The position numbers and the translations under genes are program-made. Under the pieces are notes generated by a model. The model ran no database searches, was not told the origin of the DNA, and saw nothing but the letters and a program-made list of their open reading frames with translations. Shown piece by piece: positions 1-9,763 of a DNA stretch of 64,000 nucleotides. Source of the DNA: Georgfuchsia toluolica (GTDB lineage Bacteria; Pseudomonadota; Gammaproteobacteria; Burkholderiales; Rhodocyclaceae); contig NZ_CAJQUM010000001.1 in assembly GCF_907163265.1 (NCBI RefSeq), positions 3,224,001 through 3,288,000 on the forward strand. The letters run 5' to 3'. Position 1 is the stretch's first letter. The number at the start of each line of letters is the position of its first letter.

Positions 1-1270
1 TGCCGGCGCGATACTGGGCCAAGCTGGTACGTGCGGCCTGGCTGGCGGAAGCCACCGCTGCGTCCTGCACGGCGCGCTCTTCGCCGAGCACGCGCAGCGC
101 GGCCAGGTTGTCTTCGACTTCCTGCAAGCCGGCCAGCACCGTACGCTTGTACTGCGCCGCAGCGGCATCGTAGGCGGCGACGGCGACATCGTTCTGCGCG
201 CTACGGGCGCCGCCGTCGAAAATCGTTTCCGCCAGCACGGCGCCCAGCGACCAGACGCGGCTGGGCGCGTTTATCCATTGCGAATAGCTGGTGGCGCCGG
301 CGCCGGTGCTGCCGTTCAGCGTCAGGCTCGGGAAATAGGCGGAGCGCGCCACGCCGATACCGGCGTTGGCGGCGGCGGCGCGGCGCTCGGCCGCGGCAAT
401 GTCGGGCCGCCGCTCCAGCAACTGCGCCGGCAGGCCGGCCGGCACCTCAGGCAGCGTCAGGCCCAGGGCGCCGGCGGGCCGCGCCGCGATGGCCAGTTCG
501 GCCGGCGCACGTCCGCTCAGAATGGCAATGGCATGTTCAAGCTGGCTGCGCTGCACGCCGAGGTCGATCGCCTGCGCGCTGGTCGACTGCAGCAGCGTCT
601 CGGCCAGCGCAACATCAGTGCGCGTGACCACGCCGGCGGCATACTGACTGCGCGTCAGGGCCAGTGCCTTGCGGTATTCCTCGGTCGTCTGCAGGAGCAG
701 ATCCTTTTGCGCGTCGGTGATGCGCAACTGCAGGTAGTCCTGCACCAGCTCGGACTGGATGGAGAGGCGCACCGCCGCCATGTCGGCCGCGCCGGCCTGT
801 GCCGCGGCTGCGCCGGCTTCGACCGAGCGCCGTACGCGGCCCCAGATGTCGGGTTCCCAGCTCGCGTCCAGCAGCAGGGATTCGCTGCCCGTCGTCACAC
901 TGCCTGTCGCGGTCGGTGCCCGCGTGTGGCTCGCCGAGACGGCGGCGCCGAGCGTCGGCGTGTAGCCGGCCCGCGCCAATTGCACCGCCGCTCGCGCCTG
1001 GCGGTACTGCGCCTCGGCGATGCGGATGTCCTGGCTGGCGGCATTGGCCCGCTCGACCAGCGCGTCGAGATCGGTATCGCCGTAGCGCGTCCACCACGGC
1101 TGTCCGGCATCGGCATCCCGCGGCTGCGCCGATTTCCACAATCCGTCCTCCTTGTAAGCCGCAGGCAGCGGAAAGGCCGGGCGCTCGTAGTCGGGCCCGG
1201 CCGCGCAAGCTGCCAACATCAGCATTGTCGCCGCCAGTACCGCCATTCGATACGGATAACAAAGGTTCAT
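1..1270 (-). CDS. RND efflux outer-membrane lipoprotein, NodT family (3' end cut off by window)
   Basis: The gene reads leftward off the window edge, so only about the first 423 codons are present. It encodes the outer-membrane channel of a tripartite drug or metal efflux pump. The N-terminus has a lipoprotein signal with a lipobox ending LAAC (Cys about 22), followed by the typical PDYERP segment. Further on are FPSLTLNGS and LLERRPDIAAAERR, characteristic of OprM/CusC/NodT proteins, with the alanine-rich helical barrel between. An alternative in-frame ATG lies six codons upstream (1288); neither start has a strong ribosome site. The 203 bp to bioC hold no gene, so it may have its own promoter. 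The pump and adaptor genes are not in the window. Substrate cannot be told. Confidence 0.9.
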   Translation of the reverse strand, partial: MNLCYPYRMAVLAATMLMLAACAAGPDYERPAFPLPAAYKEDGLWKSAQPRDADAGQPWWTRYGDTDLDALVERANAASQDIRIAEAQYRQARAAVQLARAGYTPTLGAAVSASHTRAPTATGSVTTGSESLLLDASWEPDIWGRVRRSVEAGAAAAQAGAADMAAVRLSIQSELVQDYLQLRITDAQKDLLLQTTEEYRKALALTRSQYAAGVVTRTDVALAETLLQSTSAQAIDLGVQRSQLEHAIAILSGRAPAELAIAARPAGALGLTLPEVPAGLPAQLLERRPDIAAAERRAAAANAGIGVARSAYFPSLTLNGSTGAGATSYSQWINAPSRVWSLGAVLAETIFDGGARSAQNDVAVAAYDAAAAQYKRTVLAGLQEVEDNLAALRVLGEERAVQDAAVASASQAARTSLAQYRAG

Positions 1271-1473
1271 TGAATACGTATAGAGCATGATCTGGATCGG
1301 CGCCTGCGATGTTCGTCTCGCACAACTATCGCCGTTGCTGCCTGCATTATTCGCCCCATAAAGTCCGAGTGGGATTATGTCCAATAGTAATGCACAATGT
1401 TCTTGCAACTTGCAAGCGCTTACAAATGAACCTGAGAACGGCGAATGCTTTTTATCAGGATTATTCGCCGCCG

Positions 1474-2328
1474 TTATGCTGATGGCTTCTTGACGAAGCT
1501 GATAACGGTCCTGCCGTCGGAAAGCGTGCGTGGCTTGCTGCGCGATTCGGGCTTCCATGCATGGCCATAGATGATCTCGAAAGTCGCGGGCAAGCCGGTT
1601 TCGATCTTATGTTCCTGCCATGCCGCGAGCACGCGCCGCCAGTCGCGCCAGCCAACGGGTTTGCCCAATGAGCCGAACAGGGCATCGCGAACGCCAAGAT
1701 GACGCTGGTCGCGCAGCAGGACGCGCGGGCTGCGATAGGCGAGGGTGATCATTTCCATGTCCATCACGGGATCGGCAAACCCCGCCGCGACCAGCATGTC
1801 GCCAATGTCGTGCATGTCATAAAAACGGCGCAGCGGCGGCTCGATGCCGCAGGCGATACATGCGGCGCGGATTTCCTTGAGCGTATCCAGTCCGAGCATC
1901 GAGAACATGAGCAGGCCGCCGGTTTCGAGGCTGCGCTGCAACTCGCGCAAGGCGGGCTGCGGATCGTCGAGCCAGTGCAGCATGAGGTTGGACCAGACCA
2001 GGCTCAGGCTCTCGTTTCTGAGCGGCAGTGCCTGCACGTCGGCATTGAGCAAGCGCGGAACCGCCCCGCGCAGGCGTTGCAGCAGGGAATTGCGGGCCTG
2101 CACCTGTTGCAGCATCGGCCGCGCAAAGTCGATGGCGAGCGGCAGGGCTTTCGGATAGCGGCGCTGCAGTTCGCGAATGCCGTCGCCGGTGGCACAGCCG
2201 ATGTCGGCCATGCATAGCGGCGCAATCTTTACATAATCGAGGCGTTCCGCCATGCGGCGCCCGACTTCAGCGGCCAGTACCGCCGCTTCGTCATAGGAAG
2301 CGGCGGCTTTCGAGAAGTCGCTGCGCAT
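1474..2328 (-). CDS. bioC: Malonyl-[acyl-carrier protein] O-methyltransferase BioC
   Basis: A 284-residue SAM-dependent methyltransferase that caps malonyl-ACP as a methyl ester at the start of pimelate synthesis for biotin. The N-terminus RSDFSKAAASYDEAAVLAAE is the usual BioC opening. The SAM motif I reads ADIGCATGDG (about residues 41-50), and the SNLMLHWLDDP segment near 113-123 is characteristic of BioC. It lies downstream of bioB on the same strand, and the 112 bp between them contain a palindromic repeat that may separate the transcripts. Length fits the family. The assignment is firm; other class I methyltransferases are less likely given the biotin context. Confidence 0.93.
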   Translation of the reverse strand: MRSDFSKAAASYDEAAVLAAEVGRRMAERLDYVKIAPLCMADIGCATGDGIRELQRRYPKALPLAIDFARPMLQQVQARNSLLQRLRGAVPRLLNADVQALPLRNESLSLVWSNLMLHWLDDPQPALRELQRSLETGGLLMFSMLGLDTLKEIRAACIACGIEPPLRRFYDMHDIGDMLVAAGFADPVMDMEMITLAYRSPRVLLRDQRHLGVRDALFGSLGKPVGWRDWRRVLAAWQEHKIETGLPATFEIIYGHAWKPESRSKPRTLSDGRTVISFVKKPSA

Positions 2329-2341
2329 TTATGAAAAGCAA

Positions 2342-2420
2342 TTAGCCACAGAGGACACAGGGAAAGGCAACAACAGTCTGACGTTTTTCTCTGTCCCCTC
2401 TGTGATCTCTGTGGCTCAAG
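2342..2420. repeat. Dispersed inverted repeat, CCACAGAGGACACAG family (copy 1)
   Basis: Left arm TTAGCCACAGAGGACACAG and right arm CTCTGTGATCTCTGTGGCT face each other across a short spacer between bioB and bioC. The transcript would fold into a long imperfect hairpin. Related copies lie near 24.5, 30.2, 35.6, 42.1 and 45.5 kb. Confidence 0.85.
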
Positions 2421-2439
2421 ATTTTTGATCTTGAATCGA

Positions 2440-3423
2440 TTACAGGGGCTGGATGCCCAGGCGCTGAAACAGTGCTGTGTCGTGATCGGCGTCCGGGTTG
2501 TCGGTGGTGAGCAGCCGGTCGCCGTAAAAAATCGAGTTGGCGCCGGCGAGAAAACACAGCGCCTGCAACTCGTCGCTCATCTGTTCGCGTCCGGCCGAGA
2601 GCCGCACCAGGCTGGCCGGCATGGTGATGCGCGCGGCGGCGATGGTGCGCACGAACTCGAAGGGGTCGAGCGGCTGCACGTCTTGCAGAGGCGTGCCGGG
2701 GATCGGTACCAGATTGTTGATCGGCACCGACTCGGGCGGCGGGTTCATGTTGGCGAGCTGGGCAATCAGCGAAGCGCGGATGCGCCGCGTCTCGCCCATG
2801 CCGATGATGCCGCCGCAGCAGATCTTCATGCCGGCCTGGCGCACGCTGGTGAGCGTGTCGACACGCGATTGCTGCGAGTGGGTGGTGATGATCCGGTCAT
2901 AGAACTCGGCGCCGGTATCGATGTTGTGGTTGTAATAATCGAGCCCGGCGGCGGCGAGCTTCTCCGCCTGACCGGGGCCGAGCAGGCCGAGCGTCAGGCA
3001 GGCTTCCATGCCGAGATCCTTGACCACGCGCACCATCTCGATGACGCGGTCGAGGTCGCCTTCCTTCGGCCCGCGCCAGGCGGCGCCCATGCAGAAGCGG
3101 CTGGCGCCTTTTTCCTTGGCCGCGCGTGCTGCAATCCTGACTTCTTCCAGTTCCAGCAGCTTGCCGCGTTCCTGGCCGGTTTCCTTTTCGCGCCGCGCCG
3201 ACTGCGAGCAGTAGCCGCAATCCTCGGAACAGCCGCCGGTCTTGACCGAGAGCAGGGTCGAGAGCTGCACGGCATTGGCGTCGTGATGGGCGCGATGCAC
3301 TTCCTGGGCGCGGAACATCAGGTCGGCGAAGGGCAGGGCGAACAGCGCCTCGATGGCTTCGGTGGTCCACTGTGCCGGTGTGGCGGGACGAGGCTGTGCG
3401 GAGGTAATAGGGGTCACGGTCAT
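2440..3423 (-). CDS. bioB: Biotin synthase BioB
   Basis: A radical-SAM enzyme that inserts sulfur into dethiobiotin. The sequence shows the CxxxCxxC cluster as CSEDCGYC (Cys65, 69, 72) preceded by [22 protein letters not shown] and [14 protein letters not shown] follow, with [12 protein letters not shown] further on, all BioB signatures. The start was set at the ATG beginning [10 protein letters not shown], giving 327 residues; the frame stays open 12 codons further upstream, but that part is not family-like. It is divergent from the comF-family gene, with an 84-bp promoter region, and bioC follows downstream. The other biotin genes (bioA, D, F) are not in the window. Confidence 0.96.
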   Translation of the reverse strand: MTVTPITSAQPRPATPAQWTTEAIEALFALPFADLMFRAQEVHRAHHDANAVQLSTLLSVKTGGCSEDCGYCSQSARREKETGQERGKLLELEEVRIAARAAKEKGASRFCMGAAWRGPKEGDLDRVIEMVRVVKDLGMEACLTLGLLGPGQAEKLAAAGLDYYNHNIDTGAEFYDRIITTHSQQSRVDTLTSVRQAGMKICCGGIIGMGETRRIRASLIAQLANMNPPPESVPINNLVPIPGTPLQDVQPLDPFEFVRTIAAARITMPASLVRLSAGREQMSDELQALCFLAGANSIFYGDRLLTTDNPDADHDTALFQRLGIQPL

Positions 3424-3507
3424 GGGGTTAATGCGGGCTAAAATCCAGCGGGAGCGCAATTATCGGGGATGGTGGAGCGATTGTCCATTGAGGGTCAACA
3501 ACGGCAG

Positions 3508-4191
3508 ATGTGGCAGCGTTTACTGAATCGGCTGTTGCCGCAGGACTGCCAGTTGTGTGGAAAGCCCGACGCGGGCGATCTGCTCTGCACTGCGTGCCTG
3601 GCCGACCTGCCGCGCCTGCCCGCCGGACATTGTCCGCTCTGCGCCCTGCCGGCGCCGGCCGGCGCCGTCTGCGGGGGTTGCCTGCGCCACCCGCCGCATT
3701 TCGATGCCACGCATGCCAGCCTGGTCTATGCATTCCCCGTCGACCAACTCGTGCAGGCTTTCAAGTATGGCCACCAGCTCGCGCTGGCCGGGCTTTTCGC
3801 TAGACTGATGCGGAATGAACCGGCCATTGACGCCGATGTCATGATTCCCCTGCCGCTGTCGCAGCAACGCCTGCGCGAGCGCGGCTTCAACCAGGCCGTG
3901 GAAATCGCCCGGCCGCTGGCGCGCGCAAACGGCATTGCGCTCGACTTGCAGGCAACGGCGCGCGTTGCCGATACGGCGGCGCAGGCGGGCCTGCCGTGGA
4001 AGGAGCGGCGCGCCAACATCCGTCACGCCTTCGAATGCAGGATGGATCTGAGCGACAAATCGGTGGTGGTCGTCGATGACGTGATGACCTCGGGCGCCAC
4101 ACTCGACGAATTCGCCAGGATACTGAAACTGCATGGCGCGACGCGCGTCACCAACTGGGTATTGGCGCGGACGCTGAAACATGAGCCCTGA
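3508..4191 (+). CDS. ComF family protein (phosphoribosyltransferase-like)
   Basis: A protein of about 227 residues of the ComF/GntX family. The N-terminus has a zinc-ribbon-like set of cysteine pairs (CQLCG, CTAC, CPLC, CGGC). The C-terminal phosphoribosyltransferase fold carries the PRPP loop VVVVDDVMTSGAT. LRERGFNQAVEIARPLA is a family hallmark. Family members take part in DNA uptake in naturally competent bacteria, although many carriers are not known to be competent. Start choice is uncertain: ATG at 3508 (MWQRLL) resembles relatives, while an in-frame ATG at 3469 would add 13 residues. It is divergent from bioB. A role alongside the pilus cluster is possible but not shown. Confidence 0.9.
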   Translation: MWQRLLNRLLPQDCQLCGKPDAGDLLCTACLADLPRLPAGHCPLCALPAPAGAVCGGCLRHPPHFDATHASLVYAFPVDQLVQAFKYGHQLALAGLFARLMRNEPAIDADVMIPLPLSQQRLRERGFNQAVEIARPLARANGIALDLQATARVADTAAQAGLPWKERRANIRHAFECRMDLSDKSVVVVDDVMTSGATLDEFARILKLHGATRVTNWVLARTLKHEP

Positions 4192-4293
4192 TTTTGCAAG
4201 ACGCACTGCCCGCCTGTAGCCCTGATAGCGAACCTATACATCACTATCCCATAGGGGAAATTTCGCAGAAACATCCCTATGATGAGGTTAGAT

Positions 4294-4683
4294 TCAAAAT
4301 TCGACGAGCGTATTCACCGATCTCTCGACGTACGCGATATTGCCGATGCTGCCACCGGCTGTAGCCGTTGCGGTAACCCTGAAAATATACTTAGAGACTC
4401 CATCCTCATCGTGGGTCGCGGCAGTACAACCGATCACAACGCTGAAACCATCGATCGTTAACGAAGCTGGCACCGCCCCACAGGTGGTGGCGGGGGGCTG
4501 CAGGCTGAACAATGCCCTTTCGATCCCCGCCCGTGCCGCGCGGTACGCTTTCGCGCCCTGAACATCCTGCGCGGACGTCATGCTCTGGCTGGTCGATAAC
4601 GACACCATGAAGGCGCCAAGGAGGGCAAGAATGACCAGAAGGAAAATCGCTGACGGGAGGGCGAAACCACGGAGGCTTCTCAT
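4294..4683 (-). CDS. mshP: MSHA pilus biogenesis protein MshP
   Basis: A 129-residue PilX-like minor pilin, last gene of the cluster. It starts MRSLRGFALPSAIFLLVILA, a short basic leader followed by one hydrophobic helix with ALPS replacing the usual TLIE after the glycine; this is typical of MshP/PilX proteins. Its start overlaps the mshO stop by 4 bp (ATGA), so the two are translationally coupled. The C-terminal part is a small globular region with two cysteines. Identification rests on the order C-D-O-P and the N-terminal form. Confidence 0.85.
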   Translation of the reverse strand: MRSLRGFALPSAIFLLVILALLGAFMVSLSTSQSMTSAQDVQGAKAYRAARAGIERALFSLQPPATTCGAVPASLTIDGFSVVIGCTAATHDEDGVSKYIFRVTATATAGGSIGNIAYVERSVNTLVEF

Positions 4684-5582
4684 GGCGTGTTATCCACTTT
4701 GGCCTGATGATAAAGATTCACCGATTCTCCCGCTTGGGTCATGCCAAGAGATATTGACACGATGCCATAGCGCCCCGCTCCGGTGCCGGTTCCTGGCGGT
4801 TCATACCTGATGCTGCAGGAAGTGACATTCGTGGCAAGAGTGGCAGCCGTGGCGCCGCCGGTCATGTCGGCACAGGTGGCGGGTTGAGCCCACGCCGTAG
4901 TTCGCGTGCTGATGTCTCTCGAATAGCGCAAGAGGGAATTGCCGCTGCAGGCGTAAGACACCACTTGTTCATTCGAAGGTACTACCTGAAAGCGGTTGGC
5001 CGGCGATGCGCTGGGCAAGGTCTTGCGGGCAAAGAGGGTGGTACCGGTTGCTACAAAGTTGATTTTTGTCGTGCCAGTAGTATCGCCCGCCGCCACGGAG
5101 GAAACCCGTATGGCATTGCCCCCGGCGTAGGCATTGCCGCCGCTGCTACCGTCGTTATAGACCACGATGATATCGTTCGCCGTGATTTGCTCCGAAACGG
5201 GAAGACTGTTGTTTACGCTCAGCATGTCGAAGCTGGCGTCCGTCGTCGAAAAATCCAGAATATCTCCCGTGAGCGCCGCGGTCTGGGCTGCCCGGTAGCG
5301 CCCTCCGGTCCTGGTCGGCATAAACTCGACACACTGATCCGCACCCGCCGCACTGGGGTTGCGCACGCTGTTGGGCAGTGCCAGACGAATGTCGCGGGCC
5401 ATGCGCCGTACTGCGGTATCGGCAACATCGGTCAACTCAGCGCGACGCGACATGTCCATATAGCTATCCACCGGCGCCTTGATAAAGACGGCCACCATTC
5501 CGGCAAGAATGCCGGTTATTGCGATGACCATGATCGCTTCGATCAGGGTAAAACCGCGAGAAGTATGGATGCGCGAAACCAT
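4680..5582 (-). CDS. mshO: MSHA minor pilin MshO
   Basis: A 300-residue prepilin-like protein. The leader MVSRIHTSRG is followed by FTLIEAIMVIAITGILAGM, with the conserved Glu at position 5 of the mature form. PilD-type peptidase should cut after the glycine. Next comes the MshO/PilW-like stretch of aligned polar residues AELTDVADTAVRRMARDIR. The long C-terminal domain is Ser/Thr/Gly-rich with cysteines. It overlaps mshP by 4 bp and follows mshD by two bases, so it is part of one tight operon. It probably sits at the pilus tip or initiates assembly (inference from family). Confidence 0.88.
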   Translation of the reverse strand: MVSRIHTSRGFTLIEAIMVIAITGILAGMVAVFIKAPVDSYMDMSRRAELTDVADTAVRRMARDIRLALPNSVRNPSAAGADQCVEFMPTRTGGRYRAAQTAALTGDILDFSTTDASFDMLSVNNSLPVSEQITANDIIVVYNDGSSGGNAYAGGNAIRVSSVAAGDTTGTTKINFVATGTTLFARKTLPSASPANRFQVVPSNEQVVSYACSGNSLLRYSRDISTRTTAWAQPATCADMTGGATAATLATNVTSCSIRYEPPGTGTGAGRYGIVSISLGMTQAGESVNLYHQAKVDNTP

Positions 5583-5584
5583 GG

Positions 5585-6091
5585 TCAGTAGTTGGTCCGA
5601 TAACCGATCAATTGAATGGTCTGCCCGTTTCCAGTGACCGTGACGGTGATCGTCTTGACTTGCGTGCCGCCGACCAGCCCCAGTCTTGAAGTTGCCGCGT
5701 CAATATCGACGCTCGCAGAATAGGCAGCCAGACCCGGTATGGGGGTAGAGCCCAAGGTGCTCGTGCCGCTAATCCTGTTTGATGAGGAAGTCTTGAAGTA
5801 ATCGTAATCGCTCACGTCGTCATATTGGCTGCGGTTGTCGCAGGTCGCGCTCGTTTCGGTAAAGCCTCCGGTCGGATTGGAAAAATCCTTGGCCAGCACT
5901 TCATCCATGATGGCGTCAGCCATGGCCAATGCCTGCTTGCGCACCATCGGATCGGCACTGGATTTCACGGCGACGTCCATTATGGTGAGAATCCCCGCCA
6001 CGCCGACGCCAACGATGACGATGAACATGATCAATTCGATCAGCGTAAGACCGGATTGGCGCTGCCGGATGCGGGACGTCTTAGTACACAT
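5585..6091 (-). CDS. mshD: MSHA minor pilin MshD
   Basis: A 168-residue prepilin-like protein. The start is the ATG giving MCTKTSRIRQRQSG before LTLIELIMFIVIVGVGVAGI; the same frame is open far upstream but there it only reads through mshC. This start overlaps the end of mshC by 11 bp. The MshD mark is the conserved stretch after the helix, KQALAMADAIMDEVLAKDF. The order C-D-O-P matches known MSHA clusters. It is a probable minor subunit of the pilus. Confidence 0.88.
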   Translation of the reverse strand: MCTKTSRIRQRQSGLTLIELIMFIVIVGVGVAGILTIMDVAVKSSADPMVRKQALAMADAIMDEVLAKDFSNPTGGFTETSATCDNRSQYDDVSDYDYFKTSSSNRISGTSTLGSTPIPGLAAYSASVDIDAATSRLGLVGGTQVKTITVTVTGNGQTIQLIGYRTNY

Positions 6092-6503
6092 AGCCGGTCT
6101 TGTGGTCCACGGCGATGGCCGTACCGGCAATGGTGACTGTGATGTCGGCTGATTGGTCGGTATCGCCCAGCGGCTGAAATTTGAAGCTGCCGACGGATGC
6201 CGTAAGTCCGCTTCCACCATTTGGGTTCGCTGGCAAGTCCAGGGTTCCATCGCAACTTCCCGCACTGTCGATTTTCAGCGTCACGCCGCCAGCCGCCAAG
6301 GTAACGCAAACATTGTGCCGCTGCGCCACCGCCGACTTTTGCGCGTAGCGCAGCAAGGATCTGGTTTCGTCCTGAAATCCGCGATCCTGAAATATCGATC
6401 TGTCGGCAAATTTCGGCAGGATTGTCACGGCAAGAATGCCGACAATGATCATTGTGACGATCAGTTCAATCAGCGTGAAGCCGCGTGGCAATCTGTTTTT
6501 CAT
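6081..6503 (-). CDS. mshC: MSHA minor pilin MshC
   Basis: A prepilin of about 140 residues starting MKNRLPRG before FTLIELIVTMIIVGILAVTI, a canonical type IV signal with Glu5. FADRSIFQDRGFQDETRSLLRYAQKSA is seen in MshC/GspH-like minor pilins. A TTG 12 codons upstream (6539) would overlap the mshQ stop by 4 bp and could be used instead; the ATG at 6503 gives a normal leader length. It is followed by mshD with an 11-bp overlap. Confidence 0.85.
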   Translation of the reverse strand: MKNRLPRGFTLIELIVTMIIVGILAVTILPKFADRSIFQDRGFQDETRSLLRYAQKSAVAQRHNVCVTLAAGGVTLKIDSAGSCDGTLDLPANPNGGSGLTASVGSFKFQPLGDTDQSADITVTIAGTAIAVDHKTGYVY

Positions 6504-6535
6504 ATAATGCGAATTGATAGGCAACGAATTCACGA

Positions 6536-9500
6536 TCAATAACTTTCGCGAATATAGATCGGGCCTTTCTTGAGGCTGCTGCCGTAGATGCCGAAGGTTG
6601 CGCGAGCGGTTGGATCGCGATCATAGTTCGCCCCACACCATTTGCCGCTCAAATAGCTTAGGGCGGCGGAAGTCCCGCCGGACAACCCGGCACAGTTGCT
6701 GGGACTGCCGCTCGATCCCAGATTGACCACCAGATCAACGCTGCCCGCGGCTGCGCTGGCAGGTTTGGTCAGGGTAATGCTGCCTGCCCCGCTGCTTGTA
6801 GAGCCGCCAGTAATGGGGCCGGTATAGGCGCCAAGTCCGCCTTGTTTGTTGCCCGAGGCGATGTTGCTGCTGGCGATCGTGGTGCAACCATTATCAAAAG
6901 TATTCTTGACGAACGTACTCCCATTCCAGTACTGGACTTCAAACGGAATCACCAGATCGAATTGGTCCGAGCCATAGGCATTACCCAGCCACAGGCGGCC
7001 GTAGCGCAACAATGGAGAACTGAGCACGGCAGCCGAGGCGGCCGTCACGCCATCCGAATCGACCGGCAAGGTCGTCACGGTCACCGTCGTTGGCGCTGCG
7101 GGTGCCGTGGGGCGCACAATTTGATGCATCGCTGTCACCGTTGTGGCGCCCGCGCTCCAGGTATTGGAATTGCTCGCCGTCGGCGCGGTCGCGCTTGCCG
7201 CAAGGCTGGACCCCGCGGGTTGCGCAGGAACCCAGGTGCTCGCCGCAAAGCCGAAACCTGGGCTGGACGCTGATGCCGGCGCCGCCCCCACGTCGTCAGC
7301 GGCAACTTGGCCCAACTGGTGCTGCTGCCATCGCCCGCGTAATTGGCCGTCGTGGCGTTGCCTGCATTTTGTGCCGTAAGTGTGAAAGTTGTCTTGAACC
7401 CATCCTGACCGAAGTAGGAAAAGGCTGCGCCTGTCGAACATGCTGCCGTAATAGACGGCAAGGTAATGGTAAAGTGATCCGGGATAAAGCGGCCGAGAGA
7501 AACCGCGGCATTGTTACCGATGACGCATCCATACTGGCCACTGGCGAGCGAATCGTCGGTACTGCTCGAAATGCAATCGCCGGATTGATCGACAGAAGTG
7601 TAGGAGCTGTCCCGATACGCGCTGGCTGCAAGATAGAGGTAGCCCACCTCGGTATAACTGGCATTGTTGCTGGGCGTTGGCGCAGGGTTGGCCGTCAGCG
7701 AGGCCGGCAAGAGCGCCCCTACTACGCTGCCGCTTGCGGTGAGCTTTGTATTGTCGAGCGACAAGATACCAGCGTAATTCGTGCCGGTACTCGTGATTGC
7801 ATACAGGGTAAACGGATTGCCAGCCTTAATGACCGGCGCTGCCGTGGCGGAGGGCGCAGCCGCGCTGGCACTGGTAACCAGGGTAACTGCCGACGGACGA
7901 ATGGCGAAACTATCGGTGGAGCACACCACAACGGACGGTGACGAAGTGGGGTAACTGATCCGTACCCGTACATCGCGATAGGCATTGGCAACCGCCGACA
8001 GACTGACGCTGGATCGCCCGCCTGAAATGGCGGTTGAATTGATGGTTTGGATAATCGAATTGGCGGTGGGGCAATTGTCCGCGCCATAGCCGCTTCCGGC
8101 AGTGCCCGTGTTTGCCAGTAATTCGACCTTGACGTTATTGCTGAAGCTGGTTGCTTGCGCACCGCTGTTGATCGCCACCAAATCAAGGATGAAGGCAGTA
8201 CCCGCCAGCTTGGTGTAGATATGGCCCGTAACGGCTCCCGCTGTGGTGCCGGTTTCGAAAGCGTTGAAGCTTGACGCGGTCTGCGCATTGTTTTGATAGG
8301 TGCAGGTGATGTTGTCACCCGCGACGGGGGTCAGCGTGAAGCTGCTGCCGCTACCGCTCGGCATCGTCGTTGCCGACCCCGACGTGGCGTTGATGCAGGA
8401 ATAAATGACACTGTAGTTGGCGAGCGATCCGCTGGCGGCGGTCTCGGTGAGGGTAAGGGTTTGAGCTGGTTGGCTCCAGAGGGTCATCGATGCGCTGGTG
8501 CTCGCGCCGGCAGTGGCCACGGCGACTGGTGCTGAAATCGAGTCTCCTGCCGAATCGGTCAGGGTGCCGCCCCCCGTGGCCGTAACGGTGAATTGGTCGG
8601 TGGGATTGACCCGGCCGCCGATGTTGCTGACCATCGTGATTTTGCTGCGTTTGGTGTTGGTGATGGTGCATTTTGCATTGGGATTGGTGTTGCTCAGCGT
8701 GGCGGTGATGGTGCGGGTAGCCCCATTGGCAGTTACAAAACTGGCCGCGGAGGAGCCGTCGGGTTTGGTGCAGGCGATGGTGGCGGTAGGCTCCCAGAAG
8801 GTGGTGGCCGCTTCGGTAATGGTCAGGGTTGCGTTAGTGTCCGTGATACCCATCCGCACTTGTTTGCTACCGTTGTGCATGAGACTGAAACTGTTATCTC
8901 CAGTCATCACGGCGCTAGTGCCGCTGGCCGTAAACGCGAAGCTCTGGGCGTCGCCGGCGGGAATCGTCTGCTTGGTGACCGTGACCGAGCCTTTGACGAA
9001 CGTGGCAGTGTCGACCACTGCCGTACCGGCGTTGCACTTTGAAGGCGAGGAATTTGTGACGTCGGCAGGTCCGGTGCAAGTATATGCACTCTGGGAATAC
9101 ACCAGCACGTAGGGAACCTTCAAGTGGCCAGTCGCATCGCCGGCGCACAACACCTTGATATTGTTGATGACGGGATTATCAACGCCAGCCGCCGTGTAAT
9201 CGCCGCAGGCATCCACATTTTTCGCGAACCAGGGCAAGGGGCTGGTCGGAAAGGTCGCCACAGAACAAGTCTGGCCGGTGCCGGCAAGCTTGGGATCGTT
9301 GCCATTCTCGCCGGTAAAAAATCCCACGTTGTAGCGATCGGCATTGGTGCCGGCCAAACTGACTGCACCGATCAGGGTGACGTAGTCTCCGGCAACGCAA
9401 CTGGTGGGGGAGCCGGGCTGGTTCGTTATAGAAATGCCGACGGTAAATTCGCCGGCTGTGCAATTCGTGGTATTGCGATCACCGGCGCAGGACAGCCCGT

Positions 9501-9627
9501 TAACCGCGGTGACGGAAGTGGCCTCGGCCGGGTTGATTACTCCGAAAACGGCGAGCAGTGCCAAGCCAAAGAAAATCAGGGACGGAGCACGGCTTTTTCT
9601 GCTTGCATTTGACAAGTTGAGATTCAT
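6536..9627 (-). CDS. mshQ: MshQ-like large secreted protein, DUF6701 type; reading frame broken at 7285-7289
   Basis: This is a large extracytoplasmic protein of MSHA clusters. The start MNLNLSNASR gives a signal peptide ending near NPAEA. The first frame runs to about 7290 and then diverges into an arginine-rich tail that ends at 7135. The adjacent frame resumes with a family-like sequence (GAAPASASSPGFGFAAS) and ends in FGIYGSSLKKGPIYIRE, the usual C-terminus of MshQ/DUF6701 proteins. The switch falls at five C on the plus strand (GGGGG in the gene); one extra G restores a 1030-residue frame. The cause may be sequencing error, a real mutation or phase variation. YGCVIGNNAAVSLGRFIPDHF is a family motif just before the break. 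The role in the pilus is not known. Confidence 0.85.
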
Positions 9628-9763
9628 GGGTGCTTTTAATTTCAGGTCGGCAACTCCCGGTACTGCTACTAGTCTTGGATTCCGATAGCGATAACCTTGC
9701 GACAGTGTCAGCGTAACCGAATATGCCACAGTTGCGGTGTGCCTTCTTATATACGACCCAGGT

